Shown here in pieces: positions 22,111 to 34,881 of a stretch of DNA of 64,000 bases. A model generated the notes under the pieces. It made no database searches, was not told where the DNA came from, and saw only the letters and a list, made by a program, of their open reading frames with translations. The DNA comes from Mortierella alpina. Lineage: Eukaryota > Mortierellomycota > Mortierellomycetes > Mortierellales > Mortierellaceae. A program made the position numbers and the translations under genes. Every line of letters starts with the position of its first letter. The first letter of the stretch is position 1. The stretch covers positions 686,501 to 750,500 of the forward strand of contig JANATF010000014.1 in NCBI GenBank assembly GCA_029449245.1, in the 5' to 3' direction.

Positions 22111-25100
22111 ATGCTTCAAGGCAGCATCCGCTCCAACCCTTCAGAGACCGCTATGGCAAACTCTCTCAAGGTACCGAAAATACGCCAAAAAAAAAGCAAC
22201 ATGGAAACCAGCATGGCATTCGCGTCCGTGTCCCGGTTGTTGCTGCCGAGCCAAAACGCATCCTCTCCTTCCCTAACATTGCCTTCTCAATCTTGACTCA
22301 TGCATGACTACTTACAGGGACAGGAAACCGCCTTTGATATTCTGACAAGGATATGGCCCGAGTTTGACCACCATGGCCACGGCATCATGGCAGATATGAT
22401 GGAAAAGGTCTTGCGTCGTGTGGAGCAAGAGCAAGGGACATCGCTGCTCAACGAGGAAAGCTGGAACCTCTTGGGTGATTATATCGCAACCGTCAGAGGC
22501 ACCATCGTCGTTCAAAAGGATATGAGCGACCTGCTTGGGTTGCTCCTTAGCACACCCAAGGTCGAGGCAGCTGTTGTTGAGGAGCCGGTGGTCGTCGTTG
22601 AAACGGAGCAGATGCCCTTCCAGGATGCACCTCCACAGCACCAGGGCAGGGACGACAATATTTATCTGCGCTTGGAACCCGGCAATCCGCAGCCTCTTCA
22701 TTCACGCCCTCAGTCCTCTGTGCCATATCGACCAAGACCGCCTGCTGCGATCCGAAAGATCACCTTGAGCGAATCAGGCCAGGTCCGTCCCCGCAATCCC
22801 AGAACCATGCGCGAGTCCTCGGCTGAGGACACGGATGGGAGCGAGCACCTTTCATCCCCTGAGGTAAGGAAAAAAAAATACTGAAATGGGGGAAACATTG
22901 GCTATTTTGAGCGGGGATGGGTGTTTCGTTGCGCAACTAGCGTTGGGCACCGGTTGCCAATATAATGTTGCTCTTGTGTTCACGATGACTTGCGCCGATT
23001 AGCTCTTTTTTGAAGCAAAAGAGTTGAGGACAGAAGCAAAACAAAGAAAAAACGTGAGGTGGGCATGGTCCAAGATATTTGGCCATATGATGGGCCATGG
23101 AGGGATAGCAAAGAAGGGGGAAAGCATTCAACAGCTATTCTTTTTTGGGTGATGCCGAAGGGATATCACAAGGGCCAACTCTCATTCATAACTTGCCACA
23201 CCCGCTGCCCCTGTGAACACTGCTCTCTATCTAGCATGACTCGCGCGGGTCGAACTCTGGCACATCCTCGTCCCCTTCCAGCCCATCGTTTCAAGGCGCA
23301 AGCGGCATGAAGGACTGGAGGACAAATTACAATCAAAGGAGCATCCGAGAGCCAAGTCAAACGGAATACGAAGGGGTTGGGCTCGAGGCAGACTATGAAT
23401 CGGTAAGCAACGAGCCTTGAGGAATGCGATTTTGGCTCTTTGTTAAAATCATTGAGCTAACCACGTCATGCTCTGTGCGCCTTTAGCCAGAAAACGACGA
23501 CCATCTCGATACTGTGAAGCAATCATACTGGCTTATGCAAAAGCGACTTCGACAAAAGGAGAACGAATACGAAGCTGGTGTGAATGCGCATGTCAAGGAG
23601 AACATGCTGAACCAGCAGCAAATCGAGGATCTTCGACGCGACCTCAAAACGATGCGGCGTGAGATCTCGGAACTTCGGGGCAACGAACAGTCAAAGTCGT
23701 CGCAGATTGAGGAGGTAAACAAGGCCTAAAAACACAATCGCCCGTATTATCATTTTAGGAACGTATACAGCTGTCTAGGTACTGACGCGCGCGTGTTATT
23801 GCACTATTCGTAGCTGGAGAAGCAGATTGAGATCAGCGAGAGGACTAGCTCCACACAAAAGAACAGCGCTGCCACTCTGAAGAAGCAAAGGGACGAATTG
23901 GCAGAGGACAACAGCCGCATGCAGGAGTGGCTAAGACAGAAGGAGGAGGCGCTGAATCAGGCCATGATCCGACTGACTGCGAAGGAAGCCGACTCCCGCA
24001 GGGTGAGTACCACTGTATATCCTAACGTTGACCCTCGAGCTGTGATGATTGCTGCAGAGTAGCTCACTCAGGAATTGGCATTGCCTTCTATTGCTAACCC
24101 ATAGATCCACGCTGACCAAGAGGCGATGCAGGAACTAAGAGACAGGCTGGCAGCAGAGATCAACAAAAACGAGGGCTTATCCATGAAACTGGAGCTCAGT
24201 GAGAAACTTCGATTGAAAAGCGAGATCGAGAAAACAGGAGACGAGCACAGCGTTGGATTGGACAACATTTCAAATGTACCTCAAGGCAGAGTATGTGACA
24301 TGCACCCTTCTATAGGAACGTTGGATGCAATTGGCCTTTGCTTTTAGCTAATCATAGCCATGCGTGCTCTGATTTTATCAAAAAGACTCTAGAGTCCGAG
24401 TTAGCTAGTATGGGAGCCAAGTTTGGCGCGGGAACATCGCTGGACGAGGGTGCTATTGAACACAATGACGCCGGGTCCACGGGCCAGTGGAGCCCTAGTA
24501 AGTGCTCTTGCTCGGCTATATAAGTGAAGCGGGGTGCTAAAAGAACATACCGTCTCTGATACCCATGATTATAACCCGTCCTGCCGAATAGCTCATGCGG
24601 GAACTCATCGCTTGCTACAGGAAAGCACATCGCTGAGTAGGAAGCTGAAACGATCGTCTATTCGTGACCTCAGCCAACGATTCAAGGAAACTGAGCCCGA
24701 GTATCCGCTCAGCAACGTTTTCAAGGATCATTTGCAAAAATATACCCCGACCACTTTGACAGCAGAAAACGAATTCAATGGAGATGGCGACGCTGCAGGA
24801 GTCGTTGCGCTCAAGCACCACAGAGCCGATGATGTCGATTGCGAGCTTCCTCTCGAGCTGCAGAGGTTAGAGAAGAAGGAGATGCTCCTGCGCCAGGAGA
24901 TTGGCGCGCAGGAGGCTTTGATTGATGAGCTCTTCAAAGTTCAGCCAGAGTCAACTTCTGTCATGCCGCCGTTTGGACACTCACCGTTTGGAAGCGAGGT
25001 GGTCTTCGGACAAAAGAATGCAGGACTAACTAATTTGCAGAAGGTTGAACGGGCTCGTCGACGCAAGGCTCCATGTATGTGCCGTTCCTTCTTTTCTCAT

Positions 25101-25521
25101 TTTTCGTGTTGACCATTATCGACTGTATCCTATTGGCTTCAAGCTGACTTTTGGTTCGTTGTTTCTTGCATTAGCTTCCCGAGTACTGACTTCTGCAGAG
25201 CTGGCTATGGCTCGTGGTGGCGAGGTATCGACACCGAGCATGGCGCTCACCAGGAGAGAGAGCAAGAACGCGATAACCAATGTGACGCTGGTCTCGATGT
25301 ACACGATCATCGTCTACCTCTTTGGTGTCATCACCTCTGTCTTCTTGGTCGATAATGGCCATGCAGGAGCTTTCAACTATGGACGAGTTCTGGATGCGTT
25401 CCAGGATGTTGCTGTCGCGGACATGAACGGGACCCCTGGACGGTTCAAGGTTCTGGAGATTCTGGTGTACTGGCTGCAGAACCTGGTCTGGCAGGGCGAT
25501 GCTGGATTTATCCCGACCTAA
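22111..25521 (+). CDS. Tail-anchored coiled-coil membrane protein, Mps2/Kms-like LINC or spindle-pole candidate
   Basis: Nine exons: 22111-22170, 22318-22863, 23235-23402, 23487-23714, 23814-24002, 24105-24290, 24395-24497, 24592-25074 and 25175-25521, about 769 residues. The N-terminal domain (AFDILTRIWPEFDHHGHGIM, then LGDYIATVRGT) looks like the EF-hand-like start of yeast Mps2. Long coiled coils follow (exons 4-6, heptads rich in Glu/Lys/Gln). A single transmembrane helix occurs at about residues 692-712 (VTLVSMYTIIVYLFGVITSV). A short lumenal tail of about 55 residues ends in VLEILVYWLQNLVWQGD. This layout is that of KASH or Mps2-type nuclear envelope anchors. Homology is a pattern-based inference. 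The junction into exon 7 is the least certain. The ATG at 22153 is an alternative start. Confidence 0.7.
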
Positions 25522-25899
25522 GCACTCCGAGTTCAAGCGATGTTTTTTCTTTCGTTTCCGTTCTTCCTGGCTCATCGTATCTCCCACACCCAACCTTCCA
25601 TCCACTCCAACCTGTACAGACCGCGCGCCATTATGACAACACTCATGCCTCTCTAGAAATGACCAAAAATCGAAAGGGAAGGGGTTTCTACACTGCCCTT
25701 CACCAAGCAAACGCTAGTGCCACGATCAACGCTGAACGAAATAAAAAATATACCAGCACACACAGTTGTTGTTGTTTGTGTGGCTTTTTTTTTTTTTTTT
25801 TTCCCTTCTGGCTTGGGCACTTGTCGGTTTTTGCTCAGCCATTGGCCATTCCATCCCCTCTTCCACTCAAACCCATTCACACTACATTCGCACAGCATT
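25522..25899 (+). promoter_or_regulatory. Promoter/leader of the Dbp7-like gene
   Basis: This 378-bp spacer lies between two genes on the same strand. It holds a T run of about 18 at 25786-25803 followed by CT-rich DNA up to the ATG. No other gene is supported. Confidence 0.5.
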
Positions 25900-28703
25900 A
25901 TGGACGGCGGAGGACTCGTGCTGAATTTCGCTACCCCCACAGGGGATGCTGCTCCCACCCGGATGGCAAAGCCCAAAGGCGGTCGCTGGAAAGACAGGGT
26001 CAAGGTTGTCAAGTCTGTCAAGCGCCAGCTGGAGGTTGCTGGACGGCCTCCGTCTGCGTCTGGATCCTCGTCCTCAGCACACGCTGCCGCGCCTTCCTCA
26101 TCCCCACATACTGTCCACTCTTCAAGGGACAGCGCACATGCACGCTCCAACAACGATCATGATGACTATTATACAGGCGATGCCGGCGTTTCAAAGGAAG
26201 TCAAAATGATGCACGGAAAGTCCCAGGTCCAGTCTTCCATCTTTTCCCCGGACACTGACAATCTTCCAAAGGTAACCCTATCAGCAAACACACATGCAGA
26301 CATCAACGGATTGTATCTCTTGTGTTTTATCTGGTCTGACCAGCGACCATCAAACAAAAAAAACGTAGGTCAAGACGATAAATCGGCCAGTCGGTAAACC
26401 CAGCAATGCTCCTCTCAACACCTCGACGTTCACCGGTATTGGTCTGGACGAGGATTTGGTCAAGCACATGGAGGGCAAGTTGAGAGTGACGATGCCGACA
26501 ACCATTCAGCAAAAGGCTATTCCTGTCTTGCTGGGACCCACACGGAAGGTTGGCAGCGACATACCTAAAACCGACACGGATGTTATTATTCAGGCAGAGA
26601 CAGGATCAGGAAAGACGCTTACATATTTGCTGCCCATTGTCAACCGCCTCATTGAGGCAGAGTCCTCACCAGCGCTGGATATCGAGTCGAAGCGCTCCAT
26701 TGGAACGCTCGCCATCATTATGACACCAACACGAGAGCTGGCCAAGCAGATTCTCCAGGTCTTGGAAACGCTTCTGAACATGCCTGCATCCTCAGTCACA
26801 GGAAAGAAGCGCTCGCACTGGATTGTACCTGGAATCGTCATTGGAGGAGACAAGAAAAAGTCGGAAAAGGCGAGACTTCGTAAGGGTGTCAACATTCTTG
26901 TTGGTACGCCTGGACGTCTTCTTGACCATCTTCAAAACACAAAGTCATTCGATGTGCAGAGTTTAAGGTGGCTGGTCTTGGATGAGGCAGATCGACTTTT
27001 GGAGCTCGGGTTTGAAGAGTCGATGACGGCCATTTTGAAGATCCTGGATGCGCGAGTCAAGATTGCAGCTTCGGTGACTAGCGGAAACGACACGACCAAG
27101 GTTTGGCCGCAGACACGACAGACTGTTCTTTGTTCAGCGACCTTGTCGGATGAGGTCCAGCGTCTAGCAGGAACGTCCCTTGTCGACCCTGTTTACATCA
27201 GTGCCAAGAAGGAGGTCGTCAACACCAAGGGCATTCCCAGCTCAGAATTGACCACCAAGGATGAGAAGCAAGCCCAACAATTCTCGACTCCGGAGCAGCT
27301 TAAACAGCTGTACGTTATTACACAGGCCAAGCTGCGCTTGGTGACTCTTACCGCCATGCTCAAGGGAGCATTTGCCAACAACGACAAACATGCCAAGGCA
27401 CCCAAGCTGGTTGTGTTTTTGTCGTCGTGCGACTCTGTGGATTTCCATCATGGATTGTTTGCGAATGCTGGCAAGGAGACCAAGAAGGAATCACAGGATG
27501 GCTATTTTGGTCAGAACTATAATGATGGGGACGACAATGATGACGACGACGACGACAGCAAAACCAAGACGAATGAGATACCCGATTTTGTTTCGGCGTC
27601 CAACCGCATTGACGCCAGAGCCATCACGGACGAGATGTACAAGGCAAAACGCGAGACGGAACGGGCAAATGCCAGGAAGGCGAGAGCACAGCTGTCATTG
27701 AAGGGCGCTATCCTGCCGGACGTGCCGCTGTTCAGATTGCACGGTAATCTGGCCCAGAATCTCCGAACGGATACGTACTTTGAGTTCTGCAAGGCGCCGA
27801 GTGGAGTCCTCTTTGCGACGGATGTTGCTGCTCGTGGACTGGATCTGCCCGATGTCAGCCATATTATCCAGTACGATCCTCCTTCGGACCTCAAGGACTA
27901 TGTTCATCGTGTGGGTCGTACAGCGCGTCTTGGTCGTGACGGTGAGGCTGTGCTGTTTCTTCTGCCGAGTGAAGTCAAGTACCTGGAATTGCTGACGGCT
28001 CAAGGTCTGCCCAACCAAGAGGTCTCGGTGACGAGCATCCTGATGAAGCTGGCACCGCCAAAGTCAACAGAGTACCAACAGCCCGCGACGGACATTCAGA
28101 ACAGTTTTGAGCGGTATAACCTTCATACACCCGAGGTAAAGCATCAGCGGAGCGGATGGACTTATTCTACATGGGCTGTCGCCTTATGGGTGTCTTGCCT
28201 GTGTTGTCCGGGCAACTTTTGATGGCCGTTGCTTTGTACTACCACGGCACGACGCGTTTTTTTTTCTTACAAATAAGCTAAATTGCTGCCTGTTGTTTTT
28301 TTTCTTGCATCAAAAATAGAACATGGCTGTTGCTCGAGGAGCCTTCTGGGCATTTGTCAAGTCGTACGCGACGCACCCGTCGTCCGAAAAGCACATCTTC
28401 CACATCAAGAACCTGCACCTGGGGCATATTGCCAAGAGTTTTGCGCTCCGCGAGGCGCCGTCGGATATCCCTCAGCCCAAGAAGAAGAAGACTGGGGCGG
28501 GGCACCGTCCTGGCAGTCGAAATGTAGGAGAGGAGGATGAGACGCGAGCGAACCGCAAGTCGCAGAAGGAGCGCGAGAAGGAGGAGCGGGCCAAGCCCAA
28601 GATTGTGCTGAAGCGGAAGAACGACATGAGCGAGTTTGCAGTGGGCGATTACAAATCACTGGTGGGGCCTATGCTGAAGCGCAAGAAGCAAAAGACCAAG
28701 TAG
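25900..28703 (+). CDS. DEAD-box RNA helicase Dbp7/DDX31
   Basis: Exons 25900-26271, 26369-28135 and 28320-28703 encode about 840 residues. All helicase motifs are present in order: Q motif region ([15 protein letters not shown]), [51 protein letters not shown] and [13 protein letters not shown]. The basic N-terminus ([20 protein letters not shown]) and the C-terminal DUF4217 region in the last exon ([20 protein letters not shown], then [14 protein letters not shown]) match Dbp7/DDX31, which acts in nucleolar assembly of the 60S subunit. Between the SAT motif and motif IV there is an Asp-rich insertion ([11 protein letters not shown]) of about 25 residues. The C-terminus is Lys-rich. Confidence 0.95.
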
Positions 28704-29236
28704 AGGAGCGGCGGCCATCTTTTTTTTCCTCTTTGCATCGAGCATCATGTACGATAAACTAGTAAACGATATCCAGTAGAAAGACACCGCCGTGGATTGG
28801 GGATGAAGGGGGGCCAGGGGCAGCTACAGCTGTAGCATGCACCAGAAGCAGAAGAATCGTTCAAGAGAGTCTCTGTGGCAAAGGACTTTTTTTTTTTTTT
28901 TTTTTTGTCTTGTCTTCTTTTTCTTTCGTCTCGTCGTCCTCCTTTCTCTTTTCCTCCCTCCTCTGTGCATATTCCCCGCTGCATTCCTCGCATTCCCCGT
29001 TGCATTCTTCTCGCTCCTCTGCGATCCGCTGCTGCATCCAGGGAGACACTCATCCAGCGCCAGCCAATCAGGACGAGCGGGTCTCTTGTCCTTCCATCCG
29101 TCGAGCCAGCCTGTCGAGCCATCCATCGAGCCAGCCATCGAGCCACAAGGGAGCCGAAGCAGCGACGACGACACACAGACACGCTGGAAAAGGGGGGTGC
29201 ACCAAGGGAGCCAGCACCACCTCAGACGCGCCTCGT
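28704..29236 (+). promoter_or_regulatory. Spacer and leader upstream of the Bst1/PGAP1 gene
   Basis: The stretch has a T run of about 22 at 28888-28909, then a strongly C/T-rich leader. The reading frame is open from 28910 into the Bst1 exon 1, so a longer N-terminus is possible, but its composition (Ser/His/Pro runs) suggests leader sequence. Confidence 0.5.
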
Positions 29237-32200
29237 ATGCAAGCAACCTTCATTCATGTCCCCGACCTCAACGAGCATGTCCCCGGCGACGACGACCACG
29301 ACCCAGACTCGATCATCCAACTCCATCGCCCCTTCTTTGTATCAATGAGCCACACCGCTACCACCAGCACCAGCACCAGCACCAGCAACAGCAACAGCAG
29401 CAGCAACAGCAGCAGCAACATCGACTACAGCAACAACATCCAGCACATCAACAGCATCATCCACAACACAAGCACCACCAGCAACTACTCCGACTTCCAT
29501 CCATTCCAGCGCACCACCAGAGACCCGATCGCCGCGGGAACTGCCCCAGCCGCAAGAGACTCTGACGGCCGTCGACCACTTGCCTACATCAGCGATCGTA
29601 TTGATGGTCACCATCCCGTACAGGATCAAAAGGACATGAGCGCAAGGGAGCACAACCTGAATCAGGCCCTAGACCAACCGGCGGCAGCTCGCCAACAGCA
29701 ACAGCAGCTGCCTGATCTACACAAAAGTCAGCATCACACACCCGAACTCAATGGATCCTCACATGCCGCCAGCCTACCCCGTCGGTCCGAACGGCTCCGC
29801 TACAGCTACGGGTTCAGCCATAATGGCACCCCTAGCAAGCACGACCACCGGCAGAGCCATCCAACAAGGCGCCTCTCGACCTCCATAAGCTCTAGTAATA
29901 CCTCGTCGCCCACCTCGACGTCGCCGCATGGAGCACTATCTAGCCCAACCTCTCCGTCGCACTATTCCTTGCCCTATAGTCACAATCGGGATCACCTCGT
30001 CGCTGATAAAGAATGTAACGGCACTGGATCAGGGCCCGGATCCGGGACAAGCAGAGCCTTTGGGACCTTTGGGACTAGCGGAGCCTTTGGATTGTCACCA
30101 GCGAATGGTCGGTCCAGGACACGGAGTAAATCACATCCGGAGCCACCCCACATACCCTTGCTGAGGGCCAGCCGGTCCTCCACGTTCGGCTGCTCTCACC
30201 CAATGGCGATCGTCTTTGTGATCTCGTTCATCCTCCTCGGCTGCGTCTTTCACTCCAACTTCTTCCGCCAGATCGATCGCAAGCAGTGTCATGATACGTA
30301 TATGCAGCCAAAGTTCTTCAGGCTTTTAGGGTTCGATCGCGAGCGGACGGCGTTTGCCGGGAAATATGGGTTGCTGCTCTTCCGGGACCAGTACGACTAC
30401 AAGCTCTCGATTCCTTCAAATATGCTGAGCGAGTACGACTTGCACACCGTCACCGTCGATAAGGAGGCCAAAGTAAGTCGATCGCAAGAGACCGAGAAGA
30501 AAACACCAACACAAACTGTTACAGATCGTAAGACATAGTCTTTTGGTCTCCTGAAGGGAGGGTGTCCGTTGAAGCTAACATCACTACTTTTGATTTTCAC
30601 GCTGATGTTGCTGCGCTATAGATTCAGCCCATGGGTATTCCAGCGCTATTCATACCAGGAAACGCAGGCAGTGCGAAGCAGATGCGGTCAATAGCGAAGG
30701 AGGCATCCAAATTCTACTACGATAATGCAGCAGAGGGGCAACGGTACGGGAGGACTCCATCGCGGCCCATTGATTTTTTCACAGGTAACGAAATGCTCCC
30801 ATTCGCGAACTGGGTTGTCGCGTAGCTTGATCTCTTGTCGATAGCATTGGCATTGAACACTCTGTTAACATTCCCTTCACTCTACAGTGGACTTTAACGA
30901 AGAGTTCTCGGCTTTACATGGACACTCGCTACTCGAGCAGGCAGAGTACCTTAACGACGCCATTGCATATATCCTCTCACTCTACAAGGATGAGCAGAGT
31001 CGATCTGATCCAAGTTTACCGAGGCCAACTTCAGTCTTGATCGTTGGCCATAGCATGGGTGGCGTTGTCGCGCGGTCACTCTTTACCATGAAAAACTACC
31101 GACCGGGAACCGTCAACACCATCTTGACTGCAGCCACACCACACATGGTTCCGCCCGTCACCCTTGACTTTGAGATCAGCAACATCTACGCCACGATTGA
31201 GAATTTTTGGAGCCGCGGATTTATAGGACCTGAAGCACCGCTCCATAATGTGACCCTGATCTCGATCGCAGGTGGCACCCTTGACATTGTTGTCAACGGC
31301 GATTCTGGGAACATTCACAACATCGTGCCTCAATCCAATGGATTCACAGTTTTCACGTCCTCGATCCCGCATGCTTGGCTGGGGTCTGATCATGTCTCGA
31401 TCCTTTGGTGTAACCAGATCGCGACCGTTATCGGGAGGACTTTGATCGACGTCGTGGATCCAAGGTACGATCAACAGGTCAAACCTCTAGAGGAACGAAT
31501 GAGAATTTTCAGGAACCACTTTTTGACCGGCGTGGACGAGGAACTGGAGCTTAGTTTGAGTGCCAAAGGTAACGTTCACAGCGTGTGGCTATTTCAGGTT
31601 TGATAGTTCTGATCCTTGAGTTGGTTGTCTAAATGTATGTGTTTTAATTGCGATCGTCATAGACGAGGAAGTGTTTACTCTCTCAGAGATATCACATACA
31701 TTCATGCCATCAGGAAACACACTGGCTTACCCGCTCAAGGGTAGCGTCGCACAGGACATTGGATCGGAGCTTCCTCATATCTACATCATGCCAGTACCAC
31801 AAAAGAAGAGCATTGACACCTTCACATTGTTGACAAGTCATCAACTGGGACTTGACAGTCGATTGAATCTGCTCCTCTGTACCGACTCGTCCACAGGAAC
31901 AAGGGGCGCAGCGTCTTCCCCTAGCCAGCTTTCTTGTCGACATGACTTGTTATCAGCCGTTCCGATACCTGCGTCTCCGCCTACTCTGTCGGCCTCGCCT
32001 TATCCTGGAAGACATAGCCGTGTGTCAGAGTACCGATTCATATCACAGCAGATCAAGGCATTGGACGGGGTCCAGTTTGTCGCCATACTCGACAAGGGCC
32101 GCAAGCACGGCGAGCCTGGATTTTTGATAGCAGAATTTGCTGCCGAAGTGAACTACACCATCACTAAGGAGACCACGACTCTAGGTATTGTGACCAGCGA

Positions 32201-34381
32201 TATGGGAACGGATGCAAGCTGTTTTCCAAGGTCGCCATTGTCAGTGGACTTTTGATTTTCTAAACGAGATTACATTTTTTTTTTCAAAACACGAAGGCCT
32301 TCTGAGTAATGGCCTTAGAATCCATAGCTTTCCGGAACGGCCTTCACTTGTGTCGACTCTCCGCCTTCCCAACATCGACAACAGCCTGCTAACGTATACC
32401 CTCGTTGTCGACCGTCCAGGCTGCCATGGTAAGTGCTTGTAGGAACTGTGTTGCTGGTTTGTATGCCCCTCCACGGCGGTTACTTTCAGGACCCACCCTG
32501 TGGTAGCTGTGGAGGGCAAGCTTCTTTGGTATTGTGCACAGTCCTCTTGACACAATATTTATCACCATAATGACAACCTAGTGCCGGAGCGGTTTATTCC
32601 AATGATGCAACAATCCAGCTGGACCATGTACGAGGATCGTTATGCGGTGAACTTGACCATGAGAGATGCAGGTGTTGATATCAATTTCCACGGCGACATA
32701 CCATACTATGAGCGAATTCAACTTCCAGGAAAGAAGGGTCTAGAGTTCCGCTTTTGGATGGACCCCAGTTGTCCAGTCCCGCTGTCGATCAATCTCCAAG
32801 TGGACAAGTACGGAAGCATGGGCAAGGTTGTGATCCGCTATCGGATGGTCGTCTTGGTGTTCACTTTCTTGGTGGTCGTTTTGACTTTGCGCGCCCAGTT
32901 CAGGTCCTATAACCGAGGCGAGGCTTTCAAGCCGTTTGGAGTGATGCTCTCACAGCTGATCAGGACCACATTCTGGAAATTCTCGGTACTCCTAGCCGTG
33001 ATCGCATTTCTTCAGTCACTGCAGGCCAGGTCGGTGTATGTGTTTGAGGATGGGATGTTGCCTGGTAGCTCTATGTCGTCTGGCAACGCGGCGGAGAAAA
33101 TTGTCCAAGGGCCAGAAGGGAGCCGGAATGCCATGTCAAGGGAGGGTCTTGTCCAGAGTGCTTATGAGCAGATGGTGCAGGCAAGGGTCGGCCAAAGTGA
33201 AGCTTGGTTCTCGAGCTTTCGGTTTGGGAATGCGCTGTTGGGGAGCAATGACACATTCTTCTCGTTCCTGGCGCCGGTGTTTTTCCAGATTGCGATTGGT
33301 ATTGTCATCGTGATCTGGGTACTGTTGAACGCGCTGGTGAGGTCTTTCGCGTGCGCACTGACGTTCGTGTCACAGCGTGGCGGAAGATACGTGATTGGAA
33401 AAGCCATTAGAAGGACATTTTCCAAAAGGTAAGTTTTTTGGAGAAAGCAATATCGCCTGAAGGAACCTTTTTTTTTTCACTGCTTGTGGATTTGAATGTC
33501 ATATTGATCTTGATTTTTGTGCATCTACGTCCGATGAGTAGATCTCGCGGCGTGAGGCGGAGGGTGATCACGACGATCATTCTATTCATCATGGTCGCGA
33601 CCTTTGTGCCCTACCAGTTTGCGTTCGTGGTCGCCGTGCTCGTGCACATTGTCTCGTGTGTCCGCTCATTACTTTATGCTCAAACAGCCGTACGTTATAT
33701 CGGATTTTGCATGGAAGAGAGGAAAGCTGTTCTTTTTGTAGTGCGTTTGCTTTTGCAGAAGGATTTCTAACGTTTTTTTTTCGTGTTCATTCTTTTATTC
33801 CGATAGAATTCATCCATATCGCAGGCGGCATGGGATCGATACCATTATTTAATGTCCATTTTTGTCTTGTTTTTCCTACTACTGCCTTGCACGCTGCCTG
33901 TGCTGATGGTCTGGATCCGCAACTTGTCTGTACAGTGGTACGAGCCATTTTCCTCCGATCACCGACTGGATTACATCGCACCATTTATATTCTTTGTCGA
34001 AGCCGTGACTGATGGCGCCATGATTCCTCGGACGCCAGAGAAAGGGTATGGACAACGTTTTTTCGGTTATGCCTGAGAGGACATGTGTGTCGCTGAGAAC
34101 AGTAATACAAAGCTAACGTTTGTTGCTGTGTTTTTTGTTTGGCCTTCTCGGTGTGTGTCGATAGATATGCGGCGTTGACGATTGGGATCTTGAACTACAT
34201 TATTGTGTTCTTGATTATGTTTGGAGTGCGATACAGCTGGCAGATCTTTTTCATGTCGCGGCTCTGGATTGTGTGGCTCCTGATCCTGCAGCTAAAAGAT
34301 GCAGAGCCGTTCTCGAGACTGTTCAAGGCCATTGAGGCACAATGTCGGTCGTTGACACGACCGAGTAAGAAGAGGACATAG
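29237..34381 (+). CDS. GPI inositol-deacylase (Bst1/PGAP1)
   Basis: Nine exons: 29237-30472, 30622-30784, 30888-31568, 31663-32184, 32297-32428, 32582-33428, 33542-33689, 33807-34045 and 34165-34381, about 1394 residues. The catalytic domain is clear: MGIPALFIPGNAGSAKQMRS, then VLIVGHSMGGVVARS with Ser522 as nucleophile, and AATPHMVPPV. It is preceded by one TM helix (MAIVFVISFILLGCVFHSNFF) and followed by a lumenal region and several C-terminal TM helices (for example VVLVFTFLVVVLTL and IFVLFFLLLPCTLPVLMVWI). This ER enzyme removes the acyl chain from GPI inositol so that GPI-anchored proteins can leave the ER and be quality-controlled. The first about 310 residues are a low-complexity cytosolic Ser/Thr/Asn/His region. 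The start codon within that region is uncertain. Confidence 0.93.
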
Positions 34382-34497
34382 AGGGGGGAAGGAGGGTCTT
34401 TTTTTTCCCCTTTTTCATTTTTTTTTTTTTTTCGTTTTTCGTTTCTTGCAGATGAACATGTCATATGAAAAAAAAAAGAGTTGTACTTTTATTGTTG

Positions 34498-34625
34498 TCC
34501 ATTCTCTCTCTCTTTTTCTCTCTCTCTTTTTTTTTCTCTCTCTCCCTCGCTCTCTCTCTCTCTTTTCCCTTAGCCTACCATCCACCCCTACGCTCTCTTC
34601 TATCTCAGCTCTCTCTCTCTCTCTC
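34498..34625. repeat. (CT)n-rich microsatellite downstream of Bst1/PGAP1
   Basis: An almost uninterrupted run of CT and T/C tracts follows the stop codon at 34381, about 110 bp further on. It is part of the intergenic region 34382-34881, in which I see no gene. Confidence 0.7.
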
Positions 34626-34881
34626 ATCTGATATCATCCTTATATTCAATTTAGACAATAATATCATTGCCGACTGGCTTAAACAGATGTAAGGAGTATG
34701 TGAACGCGTGAAGGAGTGTCACCTGTGGCTATTTGCTTGGAAGCTGGAATGCAACGACGCGATTTTTTTCTCAGCCACTGAGCGCTTCGCCAAAAACTTG
34801 GTGTCGCTCGCTCTGATCAGTCACTGAACCCTTCTTGCATCTTCATACTCATTGCAACACAGCCCCTGCAGGATCACCAGC

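Noticed and set aside
21578-22276. ORF of 232 codons before the coiled-coil gene
   Set aside because: It comes from C/T-rich leader DNA and overlaps the first coding exon of the Mps2-like gene in another frame.
34498-34625. CT-rich stretch considered as a structured RNA or mobile-element end
   Set aside because: It is simple-sequence DNA without inverted repeats or target-site duplications.
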